Origin: Pseudorasbora parva
Lineage: Eukaryota > Chordata > Actinopteri > Cypriniformes > Gobionidae
Assembly (NCBI RefSeq): GCF_024679245.1
Contig: NC_090182.1
Span: forward strand, 32,139,047 to 32,203,046
DNA length: 64,000 nt
Direction of reading: 5' to 3'
Shown here: positions 10,068 through 27,589 of the stretch, piece after piece
How positions within the stretch are numbered: position 1 is the first letter of the stretch
Layout of the letters: each line of letters starts with the position of its first letter
Made by a program: the position numbers and the translations under genes
The notes under the pieces: model-generated
Told to the model about the DNA's origin: nothing
The model's database searches: none
The model's input: the letters and a program-made list of their open reading frames with translations, nothing else

Positions 10068-10940
10068 TAGAGGATGGATACGGGTCGGGTCGGGCCGGGT
10101 TCGGACAGATATTTAGAAATGACGTTCGGGTTCGGGTCGGGCTCGGTCACGTCAGCGTGAAAAGGCATTGAACCTTTTAAATTTAAAACTGCTTATTATG
10201 CAAGTAGCCAATGGGCCTGTTTAACTTGATGCAATGGTTTGTTTTTGTGATTAAAATACATGCATTATATAACCCTAACATCCGTCTTCCTGCATGTGGA
10301 AATTTGTTTATGTCGCCGTGACAACAACTCGCAACACGTGCGTGCATATTGCCCGCGGCATCCCTGTCATTCCAGTGAGCGCAACTTCAGCGCTGCTGGC
10401 AGCAGGACAGCCTTGAAGCCATCCGCAGTTGATGCAATCCTTTTTCTACATAAAACCTCGATTAGCCTAAACTTTGATGGATAGATTATGTAAATAGATC
10501 CCATGTTGCAGTTTAGGAACCACAGTTTGAGAAAATTGGTAAGATGACTTTCATTTCAATAAGCATTTAAATTGTGTTACGTTAATGTTTTGTTCTGTTA
10601 GCTTGGGCCATTTTTAGCAGACCTTTGTTCATTTAATTTCAGTTGGCTATTTGATTGGGCTCTGTGTAACGTTTGATGCCCCGTGTGCGCGCTGATGCGC
10701 TCGTCTGTAAACATTTCAGAATGCCTTCCTTACAGTTGCTTAATAAAAGCGGGATTTCCACACACACAAACGTACGTGTCATTAGTATATGAGGGGAAAA
10801 AATAGATTTTAACTGTCGGGCTCGGGTCGGGCTCGGACATAAATATTTGAATGCCTGTCGGGCTCGGGTCGGGTTCGGTTACTGCTCTGTCGGACGCGGG
10901 TCGGGCTCGGACAGAAAAATGCAGCCCGATCCGCACTCTA
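10068..10940 (+). mobile_element. Nonautonomous hAT-like element inside reverse transcriptase
   Basis: Flanked by a perfect 8-bp target duplication GTCCCCAT (10060-10067 and 10941-10948), as in hAT transposons. It begins TAGAGGATGGATACGGG and ends CCCGATCCGCACTCTA, imperfect inverted termini. Both ends carry several GGGTCGGG or GGGCTCGG units. Length is 873 bp with no transposase coding. About 250 bp of its interior (10145-10400) also occurs at 35085-35330 in g3bp1 intron 2. Confidence 0.92.
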
Positions 10941-11812
10941 GTCCCCATGCCGCATATGCTGCTGCTTATCTGGATGATATCGTGATTTACAGTCACGATT
11001 GGCAGCGGCATATGCGGCATGTCAGGGCGGTCCTGAGGTCGCTGAGAGGAGCGGGGCTCACGGCCAACCCGAAGAAGTGTGCAATTGGGCGGGTGGAAGT
11101 AAGGTATCTGGGCTTCCACTTGGGCCATGGACAGGTGCGTCCCCAAATTGACAAGACCGCAGCAATTGCGACCTGCCCGAGGCCCAAGACCAAAAAGGAG
11201 GTGAGGCAGTTCCTAGGGCTGGCGGGATATTATAGGCGGTTTATACCCAATTATTCGGACCTCACCAGCCCTCTGACTGACCTCACTAGAAAGGGGATAC
11301 CAGATACGGTCCAGTGGACGGAGCCGTGCCAGCAGGCCTTCACCCAAGTTAAGGCTGCTCTGTGTGGTGGGCCGCTTTTACACTCCCCTGACTTCTCTCT
11401 CCCTTTTGTGTTGCAGACTGACGCGTCGGACAGAGGGTTGGGCGCAGTACTGACCCAGGAGGTGGAGGGGGGAGAGCGGCCGGTGCTGTACATTAGCCGC
11501 AAGCTCTCCAAGAGAGAGGCTAAGTACAGCACCATAGAAAAAGAATGCCTTGCCATCAGCTGGGCCATTCTCACCCTCCGCTACTACCTCCTGGGGAGGG
11601 AGTTCACCCTTTGTTCGGACCACGCTCCTCTCCAATGGCTCCACCGCATGAAAGATACCAACGCGCGGATCACCCGTTGGTATCTAGCTTTACAGCCTTT
11701 TAAATTCAAGGTGGTCCACAGGCCGGGTGCTCAGATGGCTGTGGCCGACTTCCTCTCCAGAAATGGGGGGGGGGGGGGGGGGGGCTGCAGGCCGGACGGC
11801 TCCCCGGCCTGA
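10941..11812 (+). pseudogene. Reverse transcriptase C-terminal half and RNase H
   Basis: It resumes pol after the hAT insertion. The catalytic YLDD is at 10967-10978, then RT thumb and connection (FLGLAGYYRRF near 11215), then RNase H with TDASDRGLGAVL (Asp codon 11420-11422), STIEKECLA near 11530 and SDHAPLQWL near 11620. It ends in ADFLSRN followed by glycines encoded by a 20-base G run and a stop at 11810-11812. Removing the insert plus one 8-bp copy (881 bases) puts this part in the same frame as the upstream half, so the frame was intact here when the hAT arrived. There is no methionine start of its own. Confidence 0.88.
11765..11784 (+). repeat. G20 homopolymer at the pol 3' end
   Basis: Twenty consecutive G encode a glycine run near the pol C-terminus. 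Length changes here would alter the final reading frame. Assembly error at this run is possible. Confidence 0.85.
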
Positions 11813-11814
11813 GT

Positions 11815-11829
11815 CGGGCGGTGGGGGTA
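11815..11829 (+). promoter_or_regulatory. Polypurine tract of the gypsy element
   Basis: The G-rich stretch GGGCGGTGGGGGTA directly precedes the 3' LTR, the expected position of the plus-strand primer. It is not a pure purine run. Confidence 0.55.
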
Positions 11830-12204
11830 TGTGGCAAGGGGGGCGTGGTTCAGCGAGGTCTGCAGCGGGAGAGAGAGCCTCGGGACGAGCGGTAAGTGAG
11901 TGGGTTGGACGCAGATTGATAACACCTGTTTCTGATTCCAGTAATGGGTGTGGAGAGAGCTTAAAACGCCGGCAGAATCGGAAGCATGGGAGAGAGAGAC
12001 GGACTGCTGACGTTCCCCACAGAGACATTGAGCTTGCCGGAACCCGGAAGTGGAATGACCCGGAAGCGAAACCGAAACTGAGCAAAGGAAAAGTCACACG
12101 CTGAAGTGTGCACGTTATTGATTTTGAGTGATTAAATAAAAGAGACGTCAGCAGTCCAAGCCGACCCCTTGTCCTCTTCCTTCCTTATCTACGAACTCTT
12201 TACA
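11830..12204 (+). repeat. 3' LTR of the gypsy element
   Basis: Starts TGTGGCAAGG and ends TTTACA, followed by the target duplication CTCAT at 12205-12209. It is about 99 percent identical to the 5' LTR by eye. Confidence 0.93.
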
Positions 12205-12209
12205 CTCAT

Positions 12210-12350
12210 CTGATTGATTGCCCCACACAGGCCGCCCATGACCCTGTCGCCAGTTCACCACTGTTCCTTCCTTGGACCACATTTGATAAACACTGACCGC
12301 TGCAGACCAGGAACACCCCACAAGTGTTTTGGAGATGCTCTGACCCAATC
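12210..12350 (-). pseudogene. Tc1-like transposase, N-terminal part (segment 1)
   Basis: On the - strand the translation includes GQSISKT, SVYQMWSKEGTVVN and RQGHGRP, the paired helix-turn-helix region of Tc1-like transposases. It is the upstream part of the same broken gene as 5394-5950, separated from it by the retrotransposon and SINE. The hAT at 12359 cuts its other side. Confidence 0.8.
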
Positions 12351-12358
12351 TTCTAGTT

Positions 12359-13284
12359 CAGTGGTTCTTAAACCTGTCCTGGAGGACCACAAGCCCTGCA
12401 CATTTAGTATGTCTCCCTATATCTGACACACCCATTTCAGTGGTGCTTCTCAATTCTTATTTGTGCATCCTCATTTCTTTTCCTAGCTTCCTTTCCTTGC
12501 TCCTTAGCTCCACCCCTTCAGGATGTGAGGGAAGGATGTGAGGAAAAGACGTGAGGAAGGAAGAATTGAATCAAGTGAAATTAAATATCCTTGCTCCCTT
12601 TAACGTAACTTCAAAGTGTTGTCAATTAATGTTGACTGCACTGTTGGATTTAGTCGGGATTATTGAACATTAGATTTATATTGTAAACCAATACAACCTC
12701 CACAAAATTCAACCGCATTTGTCCAAATTTTATTTAATATTACCAGTTATTATTAACAACTAATTATTCCCAGTTATTAACTGCTTTTTATTCGTTGTAT
12801 AGTAGTTTCTATTTGTTTCTCTATTTGTGTCTTTCATTATCTTGTGCTAAGATATAATTCTGCAACTGTCAGTTGTTGCTATTCGACATACATTTGTCCT
12901 GTACATAATAGTAATAATGAATAAACTGTGGCATGATGTGAAGGGGGAGGAGAATTGATGCGTGCTTGACGTTTAGTCAATAAAACACTTCCACAAAGGA
13001 TACAGCTGTGTATCCTTGCTCACGATTCCTCAGGAAGCCTCCTCTCTCCTCGATCCTCGCTTCCTCGAGGTGCAATTAGAGAATTGAGATGTCCTACAAG
13101 ATGGCTGAGCTCCATTGGTTTTCGGGTCATAGGATGGAGGACGGAGGACAGAGGAAACCAGGAGGGATATTGAGAAGCATCCCAGATCTTGCAGTCTCTA
13201 CTAATGAACTAATGAGTTGAATCGAGGGAGACATACAAAATGTGCAAGGCTGGTGGTCCTCCAGGACAGCTTTGAGAACCACTG
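12359..13284 (+). mobile_element. Nonautonomous hAT element
   Basis: Termini CAGTGGTTCTTAAACC and TTTGAGAACCACTG are inverted repeats, extended inward by TCCTGGAGGACCAC and its complement. The flanks TTCTAGTT (12351-12358) and TTCAAGTT (13285-13292) form an 8-bp target duplication with one mismatch. No transposase is encoded. It is inserted in the N-terminal transposase region of the Tc1 relic and itself contains the insert at 12441-13177. Confidence 0.88.
12441..13177 (+). mobile_element. DNA element nested in the hAT
   Basis: The left end has TGCTTCTCAATTCT and the right end ATATTGAGAAG, complementary over about ten bases. The flanks CATTTCAG (12433-12440) and CATCCCAG (13178-13185) agree at six of eight positions, a likely aged target duplication. 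Its right third is repeated at 2590-2832. The exact ends are uncertain by a few bases. Confidence 0.65.
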
Positions 13285-13292
13285 TTCAAGTT

Positions 13293-13445
13293 ATCACAAT
13301 TTGACCCTTGTCAAACTCTCTCAAATCCTTATGCTTGCCAATTTTTCCTCATTCTAACACATCAACTTTGAGGACAAAATGTTCACTTGCTGCCTATTAT
13401 ATCCCACCCTCTAACAGGTGCCGTGATGAAGAGATAATCAGTGTT
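13293..13445 (-). pseudogene. Tc1-like element, 5' end (segment 2)
   Basis: The sequence picks up the Tc1 relic exactly where the hAT interrupted it: on the - strand it covers the start of the transposase (SEFDKGQIV-type block, here degraded) and the 5' untranslated part, including CAACTTTGAGGACAAAATG and GGTGCCGTGATGAAGAG on the + strand. The terminal inverted repeat is not clearly preserved beyond about 13445. Confidence 0.65.
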
Positions 13446-15779
13446 AGTGATAAATTAGCAATAACCATTTGTGCCCTTGAGCACTGACCTGTACTCAAAG
13501 TCTTCAATTCAAGCTGGATTCACAGCCTGCAGTATGATATTATGCACCCGAATCAAATAAATACAAGAGTGTGTGTCTTGTGGTAGTAGTTTGCACAGTA
13601 GCCACACTGGCAAAGATGATGGGGTCTATTTCCAAATTACAGAGCAGCTCTTGAGACAATGAGATGGTTCACTGTGAAAAGATACATTCAATTTGTGTGG
13701 GCTCTTTTCAGTTGACGTAATGACAAAGAGAAGTGTCTCTTGCCAAACACACTCTGTCAACTGTATTCCCCATCACAAACTTTTTGAGGATGGAAATGTA
13801 TTGCTTTACTTACTTGCATTTTAAGTTATATAATATATTGATCTCTAAATTGTATTTCAGCTTTTTCAGCATAAGGTCACCTAAACCTGCTCTATAAAGT
13901 GTATGATTCATACACACATCCTGTATACAGTAAACTAATGTGTGATGATATATTCCCGTCCACTGTTGATATTATTCTCTGGTCCTGTTGGCTGGAGTCA
14001 ACATAAAGTCTAAACAGGAAACCAGGGTGAAAGGGGACGTTGTTCCTTAAAGGATATGAATCTTTAAAGAGCCTCTGGAACTTTATTGAGGAAATGGTGG
14101 TCGAAATCCCACCATCGGGTGTGTAATTCAGAATCTAGCTATTTTCAGTTCGCCCCCAAGAGAGGTAAATCCCGTAAATGAACCAAGAGGGGATCTTTCA
14201 AAATAAGTCAAGGGCCAGAATTTGTGATGCAACATTTTGACACATTTAATTCCCCCCCATTCTTTATAATATAAACGTGTATAAATTTCAAGGAGTCTGT
14301 GACCCTTTGCGATTTTGTTAGATCCCACAGACAGCGCCACGTCTGCAGTGCATAGAATAATTACACCTCCTTCGTGGCCTGCTTTCAGTGTCTGCAGAGG
14401 CCAGAATGGAAAATGCCACGTTGCAGAGAAACTATTTTTTTCCAGTGTTGTCTCGTCCAGATGTTTCTCTCCTAACTGTTCTGTACACTCAGAAAGTACA
14501 GACATTAGCAATCTATAGCAGAGGGAACTTCTTTGACTGTGATTTTAGGGCAGATGTCTGATGGGTGGAATTCGACAGTAGGCGTGATTACTTTAGTCTG
14601 GTGGTCATGACACACAAAACTAAGAGACAGTACAGTTGGGATGGGCCCCTGGAATTTCAGACAGGATTTTTTTAAGAAGATTCAACCATTTGACACTCTG
14701 TCTCAAAAAAATCTGTGCTGCCAGTCTGAAATAGGCCTACATGGTACAGTCAGATGCACTAAAAATTATCTGTACAACATAAATGCATTAATGAGTAGGA
14801 GTGAATCACAATAAAGGCATGCATAATAATCACTTTTGAGGCCTTTTTTGTGTGTTTGGGGGGGGGGGGGCATACAAATCCTAAAGTAAACACTGTGTGA
14901 AAGAATCTACAGATTTAAATAAAAAAAGATTAATTAATTAATTTAATCTTAAGATAACAACAATTTTATATAGGGCTATGTACAGTATCCAGGGTCATTT
15001 TAAAGTAGCTTATGTTGCTGATATATATTATATTGGCTAATTATAAAGGTTTTTATGTTATGTCAATGGTATGTTTTTGTGTAATGTATATGCATTTTAA
15101 GGAAATTATTGAAATTTACGTGAGTGATCCAAAGCTAGGAATAATTATGATTTTTTTTTTCTCAAAGAAGTCATATGACTTATTAAGTTGTTGTTTTTGT
15201 TGTTGTTGTTTTTTTAAAGAAGCATATATTAAAGAATATATGCCCACCAAGACTGCTATATTTTATCAAAAATATAGTAAAACAGTGATATTGTTAAATA
15301 TTATTACAATTTAAAATATCTGCTTTCTATTTTTAAAATGTAATTTATTGTGAGTTTTTGGTGTCACATGATCCTTCAGAAATCATTCTAATAATAGAAT
15401 GAAGGGATTTTTGTTTGTTTGTTTTGTTTTAACAAAATAATAAAAGGCACATCCAAGTAGACAATCTCAAAGGAGTTTCCATTACTCATTCTCTGATTAG
15501 TCTTTCTCTGCTTCAACACTGACCTACATGATCTGACATGAAGCTTAATTCATGAATTATTAACTGGATGTGAATATTTTTGTAGATCAGCAACAAATTA
15601 TGAGCTGGCCTGTTATGGCACACATGTTCCCTCAAACTGAAAGCAGTTACGTTTACTGAAGTCAAATGAGTCAATGTTGCCAAGTTATATTTAATGCTAT
15701 GAGATGATAAAGTTAATGATCATATACCAATAACCTACAGATATGTTCAAACATGAACTTATTTAAAAGTACATTGAGT
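13446..15779. other. sparc upstream region, no gene seen
   Basis: No convincing exon on either strand. A G13 run lies at 14858-14870 and an inverted TTAATTAATTAA tract near 14930. The 127-codon open frame at 14128-14511 (- strand) has no recognisable domain. This region may contain sparc regulatory DNA, but nothing specific can be read. Confidence 0.4.
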
Positions 15780-15890
15780 ATAAAGATCCACGTGAGTTGG
15801 ATACAGAGAGTTAACTGTGGGACGTCCCACCCTGACTGAATGAAAGGGGTTGACTGGACCTGCCCACAGCAAATGTCTTCTGTGTGAACT
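15780..15890 (+). promoter_or_regulatory. sparc: Candidate sparc promoter
   Basis: The stretch directly upstream of the presumed first exon. It contains GGGACGTCCC (near 15820) and a GAAAGGGGTTGACTGGACC block. No clear TATA box was seen. The transcription start is inferred, not shown. Confidence 0.4.
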
Positions 15891-15966
15891 TGTATTGCTG
15901 TTAGACAGTTTCGGACCCTTCCACCAGCTGACTTCTCCTCTGGCTTCTCTGTTAGACGGACAGAAG
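15891..15966 (+). other. sparc: sparc exon 1 (noncoding, inferred)
   Basis: A pyrimidine-rich stretch ends at GACGGACAGAAG followed by a good donor GTAAGA (15967). Vertebrate sparc genes have a short noncoding first exon followed by a long intron before the exon with the start codon, which fits. The 5' boundary is a guess. Confidence 0.55.
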
Positions 15967-18900
15967 GTAAGAGCATTAATTTGGGTCCTCTTCTATTCGT
16001 ACACCCTGCATAAAGAAAACATACAGTCCGTTGGTGAAGTGTTGATTTACTAATACTTTCAGAACCAGTGCTAAAACAGTCTCAATAACAGTAGTATCGT
16101 ACTTGCATGCTAAAAAAGATTGTAAGGTTTCAAACTATTTGTTTATGTCTGAAAGCATTGACCTCTCTGTAAAACTTTTACTGGAAACAGGTGTCTCAAA
16201 CTTTGTGTTGCTTATTTATTCATTCTGATATCTTTGTAAAAAAAAGATATCTTTGTTGAACAGATTATTTACCAAGCTAATGTTCTTATTGTGCTGTTTA
16301 ATCAAAGTCTGAGCCTAAAACTTGCACTGTAGCACTCAGAGCAGCACAATATTGAGGTATTGTGTGCCACATATGCAGCGGGAGGGGTGAACACAGAGTC
16401 GGGGTGGAGGGGGAGGGGAGAGAGATTTAGCCCAATAGACCCCTCCCTTTACAATTACTCCCATCAAAAGGAATGCGTGTTTCCATGGCAATTTTTCACC
16501 AGCTGTTTGAGACCATGTCGAACAAGGCAGATGTCGCTGCTGTAGACAAGCAAAAATCATGTGAAGACACACTCAACCCACAGCTGATGGAGGGGCCGAT
16601 GTTAAAATATAAAGATAAAAGTTTTGTTAATTGAAAAAATTATATTTTCAAGCATTTTATTATTATTATTATCATTATTGGCATACCAATTGAACACTTA
16701 AAAATAAAGGTTCCAAAAGGGAGTTTTTGCACCAATGTAATTTCTGTTTTTTTTTTTTTTTCAATTACATTTTAATAATTTAAAGAGCCTTCTGTGCTAT
16801 TTAAAGATTCTTCGTGGAACCATAGATGCCAATAAATAACTTTTATTTGTGTGAGTCTTTGCAAGGTTTCATGAGAAATACAGCGTGGATAATATTTTAC
16901 CCCAGGGGCAGCAAAAGATTTGAACAGATTTGAAAGAAATATTGAAACATACAATCATTTTATGTGCCTTTGGGTGAAACAGAAAAGGTTAATGTGTAAT
17001 TTTTAAATACATTTTATATGCAGAGGGTTTGTAAAAATAAAAAGAAAGAAGAAAACCCCACAAATATTTAGTGTTTGTCTTATGGCTAATATTTACATAT
17101 GCATATGGAATGGCAAAGTTGTAGAGATCGAAAAGAGCAACAAATCAGGTTAAGAATGTGGATTAGCACAAATCTAGTTTTAACCCAATTTTTAACTCAA
17201 TGGTTCATGGCTTGCGATTATCTTGAGGATCAGATAAATACAAACGAGTAAGTCATATTTCATGGACACAGATAAGGTCTTTTCAAGGTGATACGCTTTG
17301 GTATAGTGTGAAATTAATTTATATCCCCCAGACAGTTGCTCTGTTCTTTGCACTGGATAAAGGAGACTGCTAGGCAGTAATAAAAGAGCATTTTAATTTA
17401 CAAACAGCAGTGGGGGATGGGCGGATGACTTAAAAAGGTCAGGTGATTGTTAACTCAGGTTTCATGGATCTTATTTGCTCAGTCACTCTCTTTTGACTGT
17501 CTTTTGTCTAACTCTGAGGTCCTTGTACTCCTTTTCCTTGCCCCCCACCCCCACCTTGTTTTTCTGCACAAGGTTTAGCTTTGTAGTAGCAATAGGTTGT
17601 TACCACAGAAATCCAGATAAGGTTACAGAGAGATGAGTTTTCATTTCCTGTGAAACAAAACCCCAGGAGTAAAATGAAGTGTTGATTTGGTGCTGTAGCA
17701 CATTTCAACGTTAGCATATCAACACCGATTAGTTTGAAACCCCACTTTTTGTCGCATTAAATCTTTTTTTAATGCTACTGGCAGGTTCGTTGTTTGTTTC
17801 AAGGGAGCTTTCAGTAAAAGGCAGTCTGTTTTTCTGCTTTTTGCTAAGCGTTGCACAGATGCAAGGAAGCAATTGTACTGTGATGGACAGGTGGCTTATG
17901 CAGAGGTTTACTACTCATGCCAAGTGACTTCCTGCTCCATAGCTATATCAAGCATGGCCACCATGCCACATTTTATCCCAGTGCTAACCAGTGATGATGA
18001 TTTTTAGTTTGTGTTTAATATTCTAAAACAACCATAGATGATATTAGGGAAAGCATAGCAAAATGTAATTTTAAATAATTATTTATTGTTTAGTATTTAA
18101 ATTAGCAAGAGATACGTTGGCAGCAAATCAAATGTGGATACCATTTTGCAGGTCATTTGTTTATCTAGAGATTGAACCACTTGTTTTGTTGCTTTCCGAG
18201 AGGAAGAGAACTCCATCTGCGGAGCTTCTGGAAAATGACTCTGAGTACTGAGCCGCTGCTGTTTTCCTCCCGGTTTACACCTAACAACCTGCTGCTTACC
18301 TTACTAAACTCTAAATTAAATACTGGGTAAAATGGCATCCTTTATACCGCTGACTTTCCTTGAGTTCAGGCATGTTTGATTTTCAATGCGACCTTCCAAA
18401 CAAAACAAGTTGTTTTGCTCTAAAGTGACTCCACCAGAGTAATGTACTTTTACTTCAGCCAAAAAAGTGACTTACATAAATGTGCATATTCGTCTCCTGA
18501 AAAGGAACAGAGTGGACATCCAAATTAAATACGGGACATGATGTTGGGTCATTTCCTTCGCCCTATGACTCACACAGCCTCAGTCTGTTAAAAAATGTAT
18601 GTTTTTGTTGACGGAAAGCAAAAGGATTCCTTGTCTGCCATGTTTCAAGACGTCAGCATGTGAAGAGGGTGACAGAGTCTCTGTAGTTTTCCATGTCTAA
18701 GTCTAATAGAGATGTGGGGCATCTGACCTTGACTCGAACAACCACCTTCTTTTCCTTTGCCAAAGAAAACAGGGCCATTGAAAGCTTCACACACCAGCTT
18801 ATTCAGCTTTCATGTGCTGAAATCAAGAAATAATGCACTCAACAATAAGCGTTCTTGGGTGAACTGACCAAAAATATTTCTCAAAAATCCAACCTTATGG

Positions 18901-20456
18901 AGGATCTATCATTTCTATGACATATTATAAGGTTATTTGAATCTAAAAAAATAATAATAATAAAACATTTTTTGTGTGTGTGTGTGAAAAATTCGACAAT
19001 ACAACCAACTAAATGCAGTCAATCTGAGTCAGAATGTAATTCCAACGCATTTCATGTATTTAAAGTCGGCATGAAACAGAAGTTGTGATAGTCTTCTTTT
19101 CCCTATTGTGGTGTATATCCAAGAGAAATGGCCTCTCAAACAAGAACAAATGTAGGATCTTGAAGAGATTATGCTTTAAGATTGAGGGGAAGCTATTTTA
19201 AATTATAAAAGTTGAAATTATACTAATTTCATGGTCGCAATGTAACAAAAGTCATTAAGTACTGTTTAGAAATCAGAACTTAAGTGTTTAAAATAATAAA
19301 CATGCATGAATGAATCTTTCACAATGATATCAATAAGATTAAGTAATTAGAAAATAGGTGAATTTCAACTTCATGCTGATTTCAACTAACATCATGCAGT
19401 TTTTCTTGAAGAAACTAAGAATTTTTCAACCTTGAGCAATGAGCCAAGGATATTCTCTGCAGTTGCTGGGCAAATTATACTCAGGTCAGTGGTTTCAAGA
19501 AGACCTCTTAATTCCCATAAGAATTTTCCAACTCGGCCAATTACTGCACAGATTGTGTGCACTAATCCCACCCATTATCCACTCATGCACATACAGGCCC
19601 ACCACAGCTTGAGGGGTGAGAAATTAACTTTGCTTTTTAATCATGTCATGAACCAGTCAAAAACCAAATATGTCAGGATGACTATTCATCCTGTCTGTCA
19701 CATGAACTTGGCATGGATGCTCTCTCAATAACCAACAACTTTCATAATCAAACACAGTCAATCGATTATTAAAATAAGCCTTTCATGTTAGCTAGTTCCA
19801 TTACTGCATCTCTGTTTTTATAGAAAAACAATAGTTTCTGGCTTTGATCTTTGATATTTAGTGCACCAAAAATGCAGTTGATATAATCACCCCAGTGATG
19901 GTCTACCGATGGCTGCTTTGAACTTTCCAGCCATAAACAAAGTATATCTATATTGATACAGAGACAAGGGGAAAGGAAGATAGATCTTTGGTACAGAGAA
20001 AATGGACAAGCGAGTGAATGCTTTTAGACAAACAGCCCCTATCTTCCTGCAGGAAAATGTCGTTTCTCAAGGAGAACATATCACAGTCCGTCTTCCAGGC
20101 GCTCTTTGAGCGAGGGGAGCACAGTCGAGCTAGCAGAACAAAGACATACAGAGCTCTTATCTCAATCAGCTTCTGTGTCTGGAGAGACTGACTTCTGTAG
20201 GCTGCTTATCCATCGTCGAGCATACAGAGCAGGTCTGGTGGCCCTAATGCGTGTGGTTCAGTATCTGAGGTCTTGAAATAAAGTGGTATTGATTTTGAAC
20301 CAAGAGTATACTTAAAAGGGATATAGGGCCTACTGGAATATTAGTGTGTGATTGTGTTGTCTTATACTCCTACAAAAAAATGCATAACACCAACATGATA
20401 ATGTCATCCTTTGTAAATACTTCAGATTACCTCAGGTTTTTGGTGTTTTTGCTTAG
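15967..20456 (+). other. sparc: sparc intron 1
   Basis: A 4.5-kb intron bounded by GTAAGA and TTGCTTAG. It contains a GC-rich patch at 16374-16450 and a 40-codon frame at 16515-16637 with a fair Kozak context (ACCATGT) but no recognised homologue. No clear transposon ends were seen, which makes this one of the least repeat-laden long stretches in the window. Confidence 0.5.
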
Positions 20457-20469
20457 GCTGAAACTCAAG

Positions 20470-25231
<4,762 letters not shown>

Positions 25232-25625
25232 GCGTGTCTACCATAGACGCTTCCTAGTTATTATTGGGACAAGGTGCTAACCCTTAAGTTAAAACGAAAA
25301 GTAAAGGTGCTAATTGCGATTTCTAACAAGCTGCATATACCACTAAACATTCATAATGTTTAAAAATAAAATGCACAATCCACACAGTAACTATCACAAT
25401 GAATGACTGAACACTGCCCATTTTCTTTAAGTTAGCTGAAGCTGTTAAAACAAATGTTGTATTAAAGAGAGAGTTAAATATGAACTGTGTACGTTGCGAA
25501 AAGAGTTTTGCTTTGGAAATGGATCCACAATTTTTTTTAAACTTAGAATCAGGGCTTGAATTGTAAGTTTGGAGTTTGGATGGTGGAAATGTACAAAATA
25601 CTAAATAAAGTTTCCAAATAAATGT
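25232..25625 (+). terminator. sparc: sparc 3' UTR and poly(A) signals
   Basis: Follows the TAA stop. AATAAA occurs at 25604-25609 and again at 25617-25622, so cleavage is expected near 25635. An earlier AATAAA lies near 25365. Confidence 0.7.
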
Positions 25626-25635
25626 TCTTTCTGCT

Positions 25636-27379
<1,744 letters not shown>

Positions 27380-27589
27380 TGTGTGAACCTGCATCTGTGC
27401 ACCGTCTCTCAAGGCTGTATTCTGTATTCTGGTCATTACTAAAACAACCTGTCCGACCCATATATTATAAAATATTATACACTTGATGTAAACTTGAAAT
27501 ATAAGCGTCCTTTACAGAAATTCAACTGTAAGAGATTTATATTAAACATATGACCCTGTCTGTGAAAACCCAGCTAAAGTCATTTTGGT

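Larger units (their letters stand above)
6223..12204 (+). mobile_element. Ty3/gypsy LTR retrotransposon, Gmr1-like domain order
   Basis: Full-length element with 374/375-bp LTRs (6223-6596, 11830-12204), a 5-bp target duplication CTCAT (6218-6222 and 12205-12209), a primer binding site at 6598-6615 and a purine tract before the 3' LTR. Coding order is gag with CCHC knuckle, protease, integrase, reverse transcriptase, RNase H. Integrase ahead of reverse transcriptase is opposite to ordinary Ty3/gypsy elements and is known from the Gmr1-like group of fish and other deuterostomes. The LTRs differ at only about three places, so insertion was recent, yet pol carries a frameshift near 9130 and an 873-bp hAT insertion (10068-10940). 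Without that insertion and one 8-bp duplication the element would be about 5.1 kb. No envelope gene is present. Confidence 0.93.
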
